A stretch of DNA of 7,974 nucleotides. Origin: Candidatus Njordarchaeum guaymasense (GTDB taxonomy: Archaea; Asgardarchaeota; Njordarchaeia; Njordarchaeales; Njordarchaeaceae). Location: NCBI GenBank assembly GCA_030587605.1, contig JAUQYT010000279.1, positions 1 to 7,974 of the forward strand. Reading direction: 5' to 3'. Below the pieces are notes generated by a model, which was given only the letters and a program-made list of their open reading frames with translations, made no database searches and was not told the origin of the DNA. Position 1 is the first letter of the stretch; every line of letters starts with the position of its first letter. The translations under genes and the position numbers were made by a program. This document shows positions 1 to 6,156 of this stretch, piece by piece.

Positions 1-75
1 CTTCTCGTGAAGTTCCAGCTCTTTGATCGTTTCGTAAACAACCTGTTTAAGGTTCAGCTTCTTCAGTCTCTACGA
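1..75 (-). other. Possible coding fragment running off the left edge
   Basis: On the minus strand, 24 codons are open from a TAG at 73-75 to the window edge and give a K/E/L-rich helical stretch (RLKKLNLKQVVYETIKELEL and on). There is no start codon in view, so this would be the inner part of a broken or frameshifted gene continuing left. The plus strand is also open over 1-132, ending in TGA (its end reads MMKQRMQCQDT), and could instead be the tail of a rightward gene. The sequence here does not decide between them, and both may be chance. Confidence 0.25.
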
Positions 76-132
76 AGGGATTGCGAAACAGCCGATATGA
101 TGAAGCAGCGAATGCAATGTCAGGACACTTGA

Positions 133-423
133 AGTTGAACCCTAGATGCTGGTCACTTCTAGAGACTTGACGAAAAAACGGGTACTTCGGACGTTTTTGT
201 TTGATTGCGGGGCTATAATAGCTATGTGATTCGTTTCTGCGCAGATGCCATCCGATGAGGAGAAATCAGGCCATTAGATGGAGAGAAAGACAGCAACTTG
301 AACCGATGAAGAGTCATAGTGTTTTTCTTGAAAGTTTTCAAATCTCTCTTGATTAGCCGTAAACTACGAGCTGTTAATGTGTTGCGTTTCTTATTGGCCG
401 CTTAAAGAGACGATAACCCCATG
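133..423. other. Intergenic stretch, nothing firmly identified
   Basis: About 290 bases with only short open frames on either strand. A TATAATAG-like A/T block lies near 213-221, but no convincing gene starts at the right distance on either side. No tRNA, hairpin terminator or repeat array was seen. Confidence 0.4.
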
Positions 424-972
424 CTACTTAACAGTCTTGTAGGTGATGTACCACTCAATGCTCCCGCAAACAATGTCGTACTTGCTCTCGTTCACTATCT
501 CGATTGTGTTAGTCTGATGCCATTTCAAGAGCTGACCTCTAGGATCATCCGTAAGCACTAGATCGTACTTGTCGCTGCAAGGTACTGCTTTGTCAAGTAA
601 AACGCTATGAGTGGCAATCGGGTTCTTGTCCGGAAAATCCGTCCTATTCACGTACACAGATATCTTGCCTGAAACGTCCTCTGGCCTAATCATTCTTTCG
701 GGAGCTTTGAAGAGACCCGGCCTGACCATTGTCGGAGCAGGCACGTCAGGGCAGGTCATGTTCAGCAACAGCAGGTAAAATGTCTCGGACTTTTTAACTT
801 CCCCAGGCAGGTTCAACTCTACTCCAAGCGTGAAAGGCTTGTTGGCGCGTAGCCGGACGACGCTGCATTTCCCCTCCGTCGCTGGTTTGACGCAGCCCCA
901 GCACTTTATCGGTTGCGGATCCGGGTCGTACCTGATGTCGAGTTCGTAGTAGCTCTCAGGATATTCAGGCAT
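424..972 (-). CDS. Hypothetical protein, beta-rich, with a CxxC pair
   Basis: I do not recognise this 182-residue protein. The ATG at 972 (MPEYPESYYELDIRYD) is preferred over an in-frame TTG nine bases upstream, because a TATA-like block at 1012-1020 would place transcription near 990. The protein has no signal peptide or membrane segment. It has a CWGC pair near residues 24-27 and further cysteines near 36 and 74. Alternating hydrophobic stretches (FTLGVELNLPG, TFYLLLLNM, KISVYVNRTD, NTIEIVNES, SIEWYITYK) suggest a beta-sandwich-like fold. It sits alone downstream of the EEP gene on the same strand, about 200 bases away, so it is probably transcribed separately. The long open frame with protein-like composition makes it a real gene; the function is unknown. 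Confidence 0.7.
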   Translation of the reverse strand: MPEYPESYYELDIRYDPDPQPIKCWGCVKPATEGKCSVVRLRANKPFTLGVELNLPGEVKKSETFYLLLLNMTCPDVPAPTMVRPGLFKAPERMIRPEDVSGKISVYVNRTDFPDKNPIATHSVLLDKAVPCSDKYDLVLTDDPRGQLLKWHQTNTIEIVNESKYDIVCGSIEWYITYKTVK

Positions 973-1011
973 GGTAGACAAACCACGAAAGAGAACAGTT
1001 CGAACGTGGAG

Positions 1012-1020
1012 ATTAATGTA
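1012..1020 (-). promoter_or_regulatory. TATA-like box for the 424-972 gene
   Basis: The minus strand reads TACATTAAT. The expected start about 26 bases downstream is near 990, giving a leader of about 18 bases before the ATG at 972. The match to box A is weak. Confidence 0.3.
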
Positions 1021-1135
1021 TTGGGAAGCGAAGCTCCGATGTTATCACAAAGACCTGATTTAAGGAAGACTTAAGCGACGAACAAGAAAGCCAAGAATAG
1101 GTGAAGACACATTCATCTTGACTGAAGAGCCGAAC

Positions 1136-1157
1136 CGGGAAACTTACCCATGATATC
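1136..1157. repeat. 22-bp direct repeat, copy 1 (downstream of EEP gene)
   Basis: The plus strand reads CGGGAAACTTACC, then CA, then TGATATC. It matches copy 2 at 2264-2285 at 20 of 22 positions in the same orientation. The two copies bracket the EEP gene, this one 18 bases past its stop codon. Sequence outside the 22 bp does not align well, so it looks like a short discrete repeat, such as an att-like core, an insertion footprint or a shared operator. Confidence 0.6.
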
Positions 1158-1175
1158 CAGCTGCTAGCCTTTTGA

Positions 1176-2207
1176 TCAAAGCTGTAAAGTAGTGAATATG
1201 GCGCAATGATCTGAGGCTTCGCTATCTCTTGGACCTACTTTCGGAAATCGCTCTCCAGTATACTGCTTGACATAATTAGCCAGACCCCGTTTCTCGATTA
1301 TCACTTCTTCTTGTGCGCTCTTTTCGGCAAGAGTCGGTGAAAGCAGAATGTAGTCAAGCTGAGAAGTTTTCTTTTCATCCTCAAGGTAATGAGTCCACCT
1401 ATCGGCTTCGGCGACAACATCTTGGCCAGGAATTTTCAGTGTTCTAGTCTGTACGATGTTCTCGAGACCGTGCAACTGTAGGAGAGATTGGAGTTCCTCA
1501 GCGTCGTAATGAGCGTTGAAGTCGCCAAGGACTACGAAATCTCCGCCACGCAGATCTGGACCATATCTTTTCATCAGCATGTTGGCGACCCACTCAGCTT
1601 GTCTGCCACGCTTTTCCTTGGCTCTTTGTCTCTCCTCAGCGGTCTTACCAAGCTGTGACTTGAAGTGATTAACAAACAGTGTAAGAGCTGTATCGCCCCT
1701 TTCCTTCAAACCGATTCCGACTTCAAGACAATCTCTCGAAAAGAGCTCTTTCTTGGTAATGGGATCAGGAACGTGAATGTTCGTCCTCACGTAAGTTATG
1801 GGATGCTTGCTCAAAACACACACATCGATCATTCTTGGATCATTGCCATCAATCAATATTCTGTAGTCGTAGTATGACTTCAGATACTGGGAGTTGAACT
1901 TCTTGAGAGCCTCCATGTCTTCAACTTCTTGCAGTGCCATTATGTCCGGCTTGTGAGCAAGGATGACTTTCGCCGTGTTGCTCGTCTGGCCAGATTTGAT
2001 CTCCTTCTTGTCTTCTAGAACCCTCTGTAAGTTCTCCATGTATCCACCTTTCTCTCTGAACTCTTGTAACTTCTTGCTCTCCTTTTCTTCCCTCTTCTTC
2101 GCTTCCTCCTCAGTCTCCCCCTTCTTTTTTCTTGTAGGATAAAAGAACTTGTACCTCAGGAAGAGGTTCTCAAGATTGAAAGTGCCTATCGTTATCGAAG
2201 TCGTCAT
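1176..2207 (-). CDS. Endonuclease/exonuclease/phosphatase (EEP) family protein
   Basis: This 343-residue protein has the full EEP (DNase I/AP-endonuclease-like) motif set: FNLENL (Asn11), LQEVE (Glu94), VNHFKS (His181), GDFNA (Asp229, Asn231), LDYIL (Asp285) and a terminal SDH (Asp333, His334). These are the Mg2+-binding and catalytic residues of a metal-dependent phosphodiesterase, so it should be active. The substrate (DNA, RNA, nucleotide or phospholipid) cannot be told from sequence. There is no signal peptide, so it is likely cytoplasmic. A charged Lys/Glu-rich insert at about residues 26-77 separates the first strand from LQEVE and may form a helical arm. An in-frame TTG at 2318 would add 37 residues, but a good TATA box at 2245-2252 lies inside that extension and points to the ATG at 2207. 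Confidence 0.9.
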   Translation of the reverse strand: MTTSITIGTFNLENLFLRYKFFYPTRKKKGETEEEAKKREEKESKKLQEFREKGGYMENLQRVLEDKKEIKSGQTSNTAKVILAHKPDIMALQEVEDMEALKKFNSQYLKSYYDYRILIDGNDPRMIDVCVLSKHPITYVRTNIHVPDPITKKELFSRDCLEVGIGLKERGDTALTLFVNHFKSQLGKTAEERQRAKEKRGRQAEWVANMLMKRYGPDLRGGDFVVLGDFNAHYDAEELQSLLQLHGLENIVQTRTLKIPGQDVVAEADRWTHYLEDEKKTSQLDYILLSPTLAEKSAQEEVIIEKRGLANYVKQYTGERFPKVGPRDSEASDHCAIFTTLQL

Positions 2208-2244
2208 TTGTCGGTACTTCACGCTATCGTTACATGGAGGTTCG

Positions 2245-2252
2245 TATTTAAA
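2245..2252 (-). promoter_or_regulatory. Archaeal TATA box for the EEP gene
   Basis: The minus strand reads TTTAAATA within TTATTATTTAAATACG. The predicted start is near 2223, leaving about 16 bases of leader before the ATG at 2207. It lies about 12 bases downstream (in gene direction) of repeat copy 2, so that repeat occupies the position where upstream promoter elements or a regulator would bind. Confidence 0.6.
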
Positions 2253-2263
2253 TAATAAACAAT

Positions 2264-2285
2264 CGGGAAACTTACCAGTGATATC
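2264..2285. repeat. 22-bp direct repeat, copy 2 (upstream of EEP promoter)
   Basis: The plus strand reads CGGGAAACTTACC, then AG, then TGATATC, differing from copy 1 (1136-1157) only at the two central bases. It lies between the EEP TATA box and the integrase scrap at 2356-2496. Confidence 0.6.
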
Positions 2286-2355
2286 GAACGGGTTCAACTC
2301 ATTGCCCAAAGGCTCCAAAAGAACTGAAATCGGTATTATCCCACAACTCTTATGA

Positions 2356-2496
2356 GAGTGGTTCTGTGCGAAAAGCTACGTGGATGCTTTCTGCGGCAGA
2401 GTGCCCAGAAGCGTCTTAGCACGCCACTGCACGGATTTTTCGCCTGAGAAGCTGGAGGAGATCTACGATAAGACTGGATTGAAGGTGCTATTCTGA
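2356..2496 (+). pseudogene. Tyrosine recombinase (integrase) C-terminal remnant
   Basis: A 46-codon open stretch between a TGA at 2353-2355 and a TGA at 2494-2496. It encodes a tail reading VDAFCGRVPRSVLARHCTDF and then SPEKLEEIYDKTGLKVLF. This pattern (a short G-R-x-P-x-S-V-L-A-x-H-Y-x-D block, then a helix ending near G-L-x-V-L) is how many archaeal XerC/D-like integrases end, with the Tyr of HYxD as the nucleophile. Here that position is Cys (TGC). There is no start codon in frame and no recognisable N-terminal or Arg/His motif region upstream, where the EEP promoter now lies. I read it as a 5'-truncated, inactive remnant. Family assignment is from remembered pattern, without a search. Confidence 0.5.
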
Positions 2497-2545
2497 ATCG
2501 AGTGAACATTTTCCGAAGTGGGCAGTCAAACGGCACTACAATGGG

Positions 2546-2553
2546 TATAAAAG
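2546..2553 (+). promoter_or_regulatory. TATA box upstream of the protease gene (distal)
   Basis: The sequence is TATAAAAG. The expected start is near 2575, giving a leader of about 44 bases to the ATG at 2619. Confidence 0.45.
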
Positions 2554-2580
2554 AATTACTTGGCAGACCGCGAGGAAACG

Positions 2581-2587
2581 ATAAATA
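2581..2587 (+). promoter_or_regulatory. TATA-like box upstream of the protease gene (proximal)
   Basis: The sequence is ATAAATA. The expected start is near 2610, which would give a nearly leaderless transcript for the ATG at 2619. With the distal box it could mean two alternative promoters. Confidence 0.4.
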
Positions 2588-2618
2588 CTTGAGCGAATGA
2601 GTTACATCTTCAAAGGCC

Positions 2619-3476
2619 ATGTCTTCTTCCGCGCTAACAATAGAACTTCTTACGAAACTGATTCGAGAGAAGAAGTACGATTGGCAGCCAGGGGAGACTA
2701 GCGTCTCTAAGTTGACACTCGAGGTTGCCGTACGGAAATTGGGTTTGGCCTTCAAGAAGGAGCCACTACTTGCAGCGCATCGGCGAGTTTACGTCATGAT
2801 GGCTGAGGTTCTAGCCAAAAAGTGTCCACCGAAACTTGACTGGCGTAACGAGAAGGGGCAGAACTGGATCACCTCAATAAAAGATCAGGGTGAATGTGGT
2901 TCTTGCGTATCCTTTGCCTCAGTCGCTGTAATGGAAGCTCAGGCAGCCATCGACAGCAATAGATCTGATGTCTGGGGCGATCTTTCTGAGGCCTTCTTGT
3001 TCTTTTGTGGGGGCGGCGATTGCGATACTGGGTGGGAGGTCGATGATGCTCTAGACTTCTTGAAGGGCACAGGTACTACCAATGAACCGTGCTTCCCATA
3101 CCCTACTCCTGCCGTCCAACAACCGTGCTCAAACCGCTGTGCTGATTGGCAGCGATATCTTAGGAAAATCACTGATTGGAACTCTTTGAGAAATTACGAT
3201 GATGCGAGAAATTGGTTGTGCAATAAGGGGCCGCTTGTTGCAGGGATGGATGTATACGACGACTTTCGGTATTACCGTGGAGGAATCTATGGACATGTTT
3301 GGGGGGAAAAGCTCGGTGGGCATGCTATAGCGGTGATTGGTTATGACGAGATCGGAAGGTTTTGGATTTGCAAGAATAGCTGGGGAACAGGCTGGGGAGA
3401 AAGCGGGTTTTTCAGGATAAGGTATAATGACTGTAACATGCTCAACCCTTACCCCATGTATGGCGTGACAACTTAG
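2619..3476 (+). CDS. Papain-family (C1) cysteine protease
   Basis: This 285-residue protein is a complete papain-like peptidase. Residues 1 to about 70 form a short prodomain containing W22-x-x-G-x-T-x-x-S-x-L, like the activation-peptide motif of some C1 enzymes. The catalytic domain starts near LDWRNEKG (73-80). The oxyanion Gln is Q90, the nucleophile C96 (QGECGSC), the base H235 (GGHAIAVIGYD) and the Asn N253 (CKNSWGTGWG). The Trp that usually follows the nucleophile is Val97. Several cysteines (130, 135, 158, 170, 174, 201, 251, 272) could form disulfides, yet there is no signal peptide or transmembrane segment. It lies 55 bases upstream of a chagasin-type inhibitor on the same strand, so the two are probably co-transcribed. 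A long open frame on the opposite strand is a shadow. Confidence 0.95.
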   Translation: MSSSALTIELLTKLIREKKYDWQPGETSVSKLTLEVAVRKLGLAFKKEPLLAAHRRVYVMMAEVLAKKCPPKLDWRNEKGQNWITSIKDQGECGSCVSFASVAVMEAQAAIDSNRSDVWGDLSEAFLFFCGGGDCDTGWEVDDALDFLKGTGTTNEPCFPYPTPAVQQPCSNRCADWQRYLRKITDWNSLRNYDDARNWLCNKGPLVAGMDVYDDFRYYRGGIYGHVWGEKLGGHAIAVIGYDEIGRFWICKNSWGTGWGESGFFRIRYNDCNMLNPYPMYGVTT

Positions 3477-3531
3477 ATAGATACAACGTTTATCTTCAAG
3501 TGTTGTAAATCTAGAATTGAAGATCAAAGAA

Positions 3532-3822
3532 ATGGAGCAAGAACAAAAGCTCGCCGTGAAGGTTGGAAGCGATTTCGTACTCGACTTGCCATCTAACCCA
3601 ACTACGGGATACAAGTGGGAGCCCGAGTACGACAAGACACTCTTGGATCTCTTAGGTACAACTTACAAGAGTGTCCTTGATAGGATGGGTAGCGGTGGCA
3701 GACAGCTCTTTAGATTCGTAGCTCGTAGAAAAGGACAAGCAGTGATTAGAATGCTCTATAAGAGACCCTGGGACCAGAAGAGCGTCAGAGAAGCCGTCTA
3801 TACTGTCACCATACGCGATTAG
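3532..3822 (+). CDS. Chagasin-family (I42) cysteine protease inhibitor
   Basis: This 96-residue protein has all three signature loops of the chagasin/I42 family, tight-binding inhibitors of papain-like proteases. The BC loop is NPTTGY (22-27), the DE loop GSGG (53-56, in MGSGGRQLFRF) and the FG loop RPW (78-80). Size and loop order fit the family, which wedges these loops into the active-site cleft of the target. There is no signal peptide, so it should stay in the cytoplasm. The ATG at 3532 is chosen; an in-frame TTG at 3517 would add five residues (MKIKE). It follows the C1 protease after a short gap, so that protease is the obvious target. This is inference from linkage; binding is not shown. 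Confidence 0.93.
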   Translation: MEQEQKLAVKVGSDFVLDLPSNPTTGYKWEPEYDKTLLDLLGTTYKSVLDRMGSGGRQLFRFVARRKGQAVIRMLYKRPWDQKSVREAVYTVTIRD

Positions 3823-3994
3823 TAGAATTCTCTGATTTTAATAATTCAAGCGAGAAAAAGCGCCCCGAGCAAGCAGAGCAGTTGATTGAATCTTCCACGC
3901 TTGCGTGCCCCGCATCTGAGAAGAAAAACTGCACCTAGAGGCCTTGGCTCAGAGCCTTGGAGAAGAGCAGAAGACGAGCTTTCAATCTGAAATC
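3823..3994. other. Intergenic region with small hairpins
   Basis: No convincing gene was seen between the inhibitor stop and the micro-ORF at 3995. An A/T-rich run (GATTTTAATAATT, near 3834-3846) follows the inhibitor and could help end transcription. CACGC-TT-GCGTG (3896-3907) and GGCTC-A-GAGCC (3946-3956) are short perfect inverted repeats, the latter flanked by direct CCTTGG copies at 3942-3947 and 3955-3960. They are too short to name. Confidence 0.35.
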
Positions 3995-4060
3995 CTACTT
4001 TTTCTTTTTCTTCTTTGCTCGCGGTGTGGGTATCTTTTCATTGCTATTTTCGTTCTTCAT
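3995..4060 (-). CDS. Possible lysine-tailed micro-protein overlapping the membrane protein gene
   Basis: A 21-codon ORF (MKNENSNEKIPTPRAKKKKKK) starts inside the last codons of the 4044-4664 gene in another frame and ends in six lysines. It could be a real micro-protein translated by re-initiation. It could also be the true basic tail of the membrane protein, cut off by a single-base indel near its present stop (HHEERK-stop). Poly-lysine tails are common on archaeal proteins, but A-rich DNA gives them by chance. Confidence 0.25.
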   Translation of the reverse strand: MKNENSNEKIPTPRAKKKKKK

Positions 4061-4664
4061 GATGCGCTTCCTCCAAAAAACTCTCGCCGACGACAGATTT
4101 GACATGACTCTGGAGAGTTTGCAACCAATGCTCGCTTCTTCCTATTTCCTCTAAGCATTTGGGGTAACGTCCTGCTTCACGAAGGTTCTTTATTTTCCGC
4201 CGCAAATACGGCAACGTGCATCTAATTGCGTCCTTCGTATCGTCTATGAACTCTTTTGCTTCCGTGGCAGATTCATTGTATCGCTCCGCCAGTTTTATTT
4301 CCCTGGTATACTTTGTCACTTCATCAAGGTAAATGGCCAAGTACGTTACGTCGCTGAGTCCGTTTTTCTTCCTTAACTTCCGTTCCAGTAAAGGTGCTAC
4401 CACGAGTATAGCCATCGCGACTCCGTATGCTGCCATAACCAGATCGCGAGAACCCGGAGTTTGAATAAAGGCCAAAATGCTGATGACTGATGCGACGATT
4501 CCTGCCGGAACCGATATTTCCTCAAGCAAACTCTTCTCCTGGCTTCGAAGAAGCTTGCTCAGAAATTCGTAGGTATAGTAGATTCGAATTGCACTGTCAT
4601 TTAGGGAACGCAGTAAGTATAGATTGACCAAATCTTTTCTGTTGTTAGAGCCCGACAAAACCAA
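4044..4664 (-). CDS. Two-helix membrane protein, function unknown
   Basis: This 206-residue protein has a hydrophilic N-terminus of about 50 residues, two adjacent membrane segments (about 53-69, VPAGIVASVISILAFIQ, and 75-94, LVMAAYGVAMAILVVAP), a basic RKLRKK stop-transfer patch, and a helical charged C-terminal domain of about 105 residues. The layout predicts a short hairpin in the membrane with both soluble parts on the same, probably cytoplasmic, side. I recognise no family. No ATG opens the frame before the membrane region; TTG codons at 4664, 4658 and 4631 are candidates. TATA-like blocks at 4696-4705 and 4671-4680 favour 4664 and 4631 respectively, so the start is uncertain. Confidence 0.75.
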   Translation of the reverse strand: MVLSGSNNRKDLVNLYLLRSLNDSAIRIYYTYEFLSKLLRSQEKSLLEEISVPAGIVASVISILAFIQTPGSRDLVMAAYGVAMAILVVAPLLERKLRKKNGLSDVTYLAIYLDEVTKYTREIKLAERYNESATEAKEFIDDTKDAIRCTLPYLRRKIKNLREAGRYPKCLEEIGRSEHWLQTLQSHVKSVVGESFLEEAHHEERK

Positions 4665-4695
4665 GTCACATGTATAAGTTCATATCGTTCTGCGT

Positions 4696-4705
4696 TATAC
4701 GTATA
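4696..4705. promoter_or_regulatory. Palindromic TATACGTATA in a divergent promoter region
   Basis: A perfect 10-bp palindrome lies between the leftward membrane protein gene and the rightward degenerate ORF beginning at 4722. As a TATA box it would start transcripts at about 4672 leftward and about 4726 rightward, each close to the respective start codon. It could act as a shared bidirectional core promoter or as an operator for a dimeric repressor. Confidence 0.35.
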
Positions 4706-4721
4706 TTGCTGAGTTGATATT

Positions 4722-5007
4722 ATGAAGTTTCCAGAAGATAACGACAAGTGGCCACCTCCTAGGAAAGGGAAATGACTTAAAGCTTTCCTCAGGCACTTGA
4801 GTTCTCTGGCCGACGAAGTGTTATCCAAAATAAGGTAGTAGATTTTCTCGGGTTCGGGGAAGAATAGAAGAGTTCCGTGAGTATGCTTTGGTTTCTCTGG
4901 CTAACATCACTGCAGTAGGCAGAAGCAGAAAATCAGTAGGGGATGCCCTTCTTATCGATTATGCAGGTCGCCGGAACCTTTGCTTCTTGGTTCCCATATC
5001 TTATTAA
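4722..5007 (+). pseudogene. Degenerate rightward ORF, family unknown
   Basis: Reading from the ATG at 4722 gives MKFPEDNDKWPPPRKGK, an in-frame TGA (4773-4775), then LKAFLRHLSSLADEVLSKIR in the same frame up to TAG at 4836. From about 4834 the next frame continues (FSRVRGRIEEFREYALVSLA, then NITAVGRSRKSVGDALLIDY and a tail ending VPISY) to TAA at 5005-5007. Both pieces look like protein, so one nonsense change and one indel would reconnect about 95 codons. It ends one base from the stop of the convergent gene at 5009. I recognise no family, and chance cannot be excluded. Confidence 0.35.
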
Positions 5008-5008
5008 G

Positions 5009-5506
5009 CTACGTGCTTTTTCTGCCATGTCTTTGCTTGTCCTCCTCAGTTGGCCTTAAGAGCGAGCAGCCGACCCTAGCAGGGATGACTATGCCAGCGA
5101 TGGTTATCGGGGGAAGATCAATCCGGTCTCGCGTTTCAATGTTAACGTATGGGATTGTCTGATTCCAAACCCAACCCCATCTTTCATGTTCAACGAAGAC
5201 AGCAACCTTTTCTGGTTCTTTCGGTTTCCAGAAATAATAATCATATTTTGGCAGAGCAGTCTCAAGACTTTCCACACTTACGTGAACTACCAGTAAGGCA
5301 TCGGTTTTACCCCTATTTCTTGTCAACAGTGTGATGTTGGCCGGTTCTCCAGGCTTTGCAATAATCTGTTGCGCTGGCTCGATCTTTGCATCCACAATGG
5401 GTCTTTGGAGTACGGGATAAACCCCGAAGATCCCAACGCCACCCGTGGCCAGAGCGGCAAGCACAATGCCGAGAAGTTTTCTGCTGAAGCGCTCCTGTTG
5501 TACCAT
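5009..5506 (-). CDS. Membrane-anchored protein with extracytoplasmic beta domain
   Basis: This 165-residue protein has a basic N-terminus (MVQQERFSRK), one hydrophobic segment (about 11-30, LLGIVLAALATGGVGIFGVY) acting as an uncleaved signal anchor, and an outward domain. The stretch PGEPANITLLTRNRGKTDAL looks like the strand pattern of CARDB/Ig-like domains, which often lie on archaeal surfaces; this is a resemblance only. The ATG at 5506 has a TATA-like box about 27 bases upstream. A GGAGGGG run 13 bases before the ATG is rather far for a Shine-Dalgarno site. Its own promoter separates it from the RusA group upstream. Function unknown. Confidence 0.75.
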   Translation of the reverse strand: MVQQERFSRKLLGIVLAALATGGVGIFGVYPVLQRPIVDAKIEPAQQIIAKPGEPANITLLTRNRGKTDALLVVHVSVESLETALPKYDYYFWKPKEPEKVAVFVEHERWGWVWNQTIPYVNIETRDRIDLPPITIAGIVIPARVGCSLLRPTEEDKQRHGRKST

Positions 5507-5528
5507 AATTGAAGGAAACCCCTCCGAA

Positions 5529-5537
5529 GTTAATATG
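5529..5537 (-). promoter_or_regulatory. TATA-like box for the 5009-5506 gene
   Basis: The minus strand reads CATATTAAC, centred about 27 bases before the ATG at 5506, as expected for a leaderless transcript. Confidence 0.4.
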
Positions 5538-5577
5538 TCTCACTGAGCGCAGTACCGGGACTGGCTGTAATGCTCAT

Positions 5578-5769
5578 TTAATGAATATCTTGCAGGACTC
5601 GATCATTTTCACAATGGTCAATCAGAATCGCCAAGCTAGCTTGAATTGCCCTATAACTCGACAGTAGAACTTGACGCGTATCTTGACAATTGTTTTGCGA
5701 TTTTGTTGAAGATCCGATGGGAGAAGAAAGTTGAGGACTACCTCGCCATGCTACACCTTGCATGCGCAT
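5578..5769 (-). CDS. Small hypothetical protein downstream of RusA
   Basis: A 63-residue ORF begins three bases after the RusA stop codon. The N-terminal half is polar and Ser/Gln-rich. The C-terminal half (VLLSSYRAIQASLAILIDHC) forms one predicted amphipathic helix with no clear membrane character. The tight spacing suggests translational coupling to RusA. No family recognised. A second in-frame ATG at 5763 is equally possible as the start. It is short, so it could be chance. Confidence 0.45.
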   Translation of the reverse strand: MRMQGVAWRGSPQLSSPIGSSTKSQNNCQDTRQVLLSSYRAIQASLAILIDHCENDRVLQDIH

Positions 5770-5772
5770 ATA

Positions 5773-6156
5773 TCATATACCGCGCGACTGGGCTTTTCGG
5801 ATAGGCTCCAAACTCATGCGTTCCAAGCCAAGAACCCATTCCCAAGCTTGAATCTTCACGCCCTCTTCACCTAGCTTCTCCTCCTTCATCGCTTCTAAGT
5901 GGTACACGGCGTTATCATCCTCGAATAGCCCAGCAACCTTTAGGGCGTCCATCACGGGTTTTGTAAGGTTATCTATATCATTTGTCTCACAGTCCCGGAT
6001 GTAAAAATCAAGTTCTAAGGAGACCGCGGGAAGTGGATAGAAATCCTTGGAAAACTTTTCTTTCACCGTTTCTATAATTAGATGTTTCCATCCTAGTTGA
6101 CGACCAGGACGACCCCTTACCCAACACTCTAAAATTTTCTTACGCCTATACATCAT
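5773..6156 (-). CDS. rusA: RusA-family Holliday-junction resolvase
   Basis: This 127-residue protein matches the RusA fold in length and motif. The block NDIDNLTKPVMDAL followed by GLFEDDNAV carries Asp60, Asp62, Lys66 and Asp81. Their spacing equals that of the catalytic Asp70, Asp72, Lys76 and Asp91 of E. coli RusA, so an active metal-dependent, dimeric junction-cleaving nuclease is expected. RusA proteins are mainly phage- and prophage-borne; cellular archaea normally use Hjc. This copy therefore suggests viral or mobile-element origin. The start overlaps the stop of the upstream gene by one base (TAATG), with GGGAGAG about three bases before the tandem ATGs, so the two genes are translationally coupled. 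The ATG at 6156 is used; the one at 6153 is equivalent. Confidence 0.9.
   Translation of the reverse strand: MMYRRKKILECWVRGRPGRQLGWKHLIIETVKEKFSKDFYPLPAVSLELDFYIRDCETNDIDNLTKPVMDALKVAGLFEDDNAVYHLEAMKEEKLGEEGVKIQAWEWVLGLERMSLEPIRKAQSRGI

Noticed and set aside
1136..2285. GGTAAGT inside both repeats (minus strand), resembling a eukaryotic 5' splice site
   Set aside because: All intact genes are uninterrupted and the promoters are archaeal in form, so the resemblance is by chance.
2208..2318. N-terminal extension of the EEP protein from TTG 2318
   Set aside because: A TATA box lies inside the extension, the start codon is weak, and the EEP fold begins right after the ATG at 2207.
2336..2755. 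139-codon open frame on the minus strand
   Set aside because: It is antisense to the protease start, its promoters and the integrase remnant; the composition is Ser/Arg-rich as expected of a shadow frame.
3129..3635. 168-codon open frame on the minus strand across the protease and inhibitor genes
   Set aside because: It is antisense to two genes with unmistakable family motifs and shows no recognisable motif itself.
4601..4828. 75-codon minus-strand frame
   Set aside because: It overlaps both the membrane protein start and the opposite-strand remnant and has no promoter or motif.
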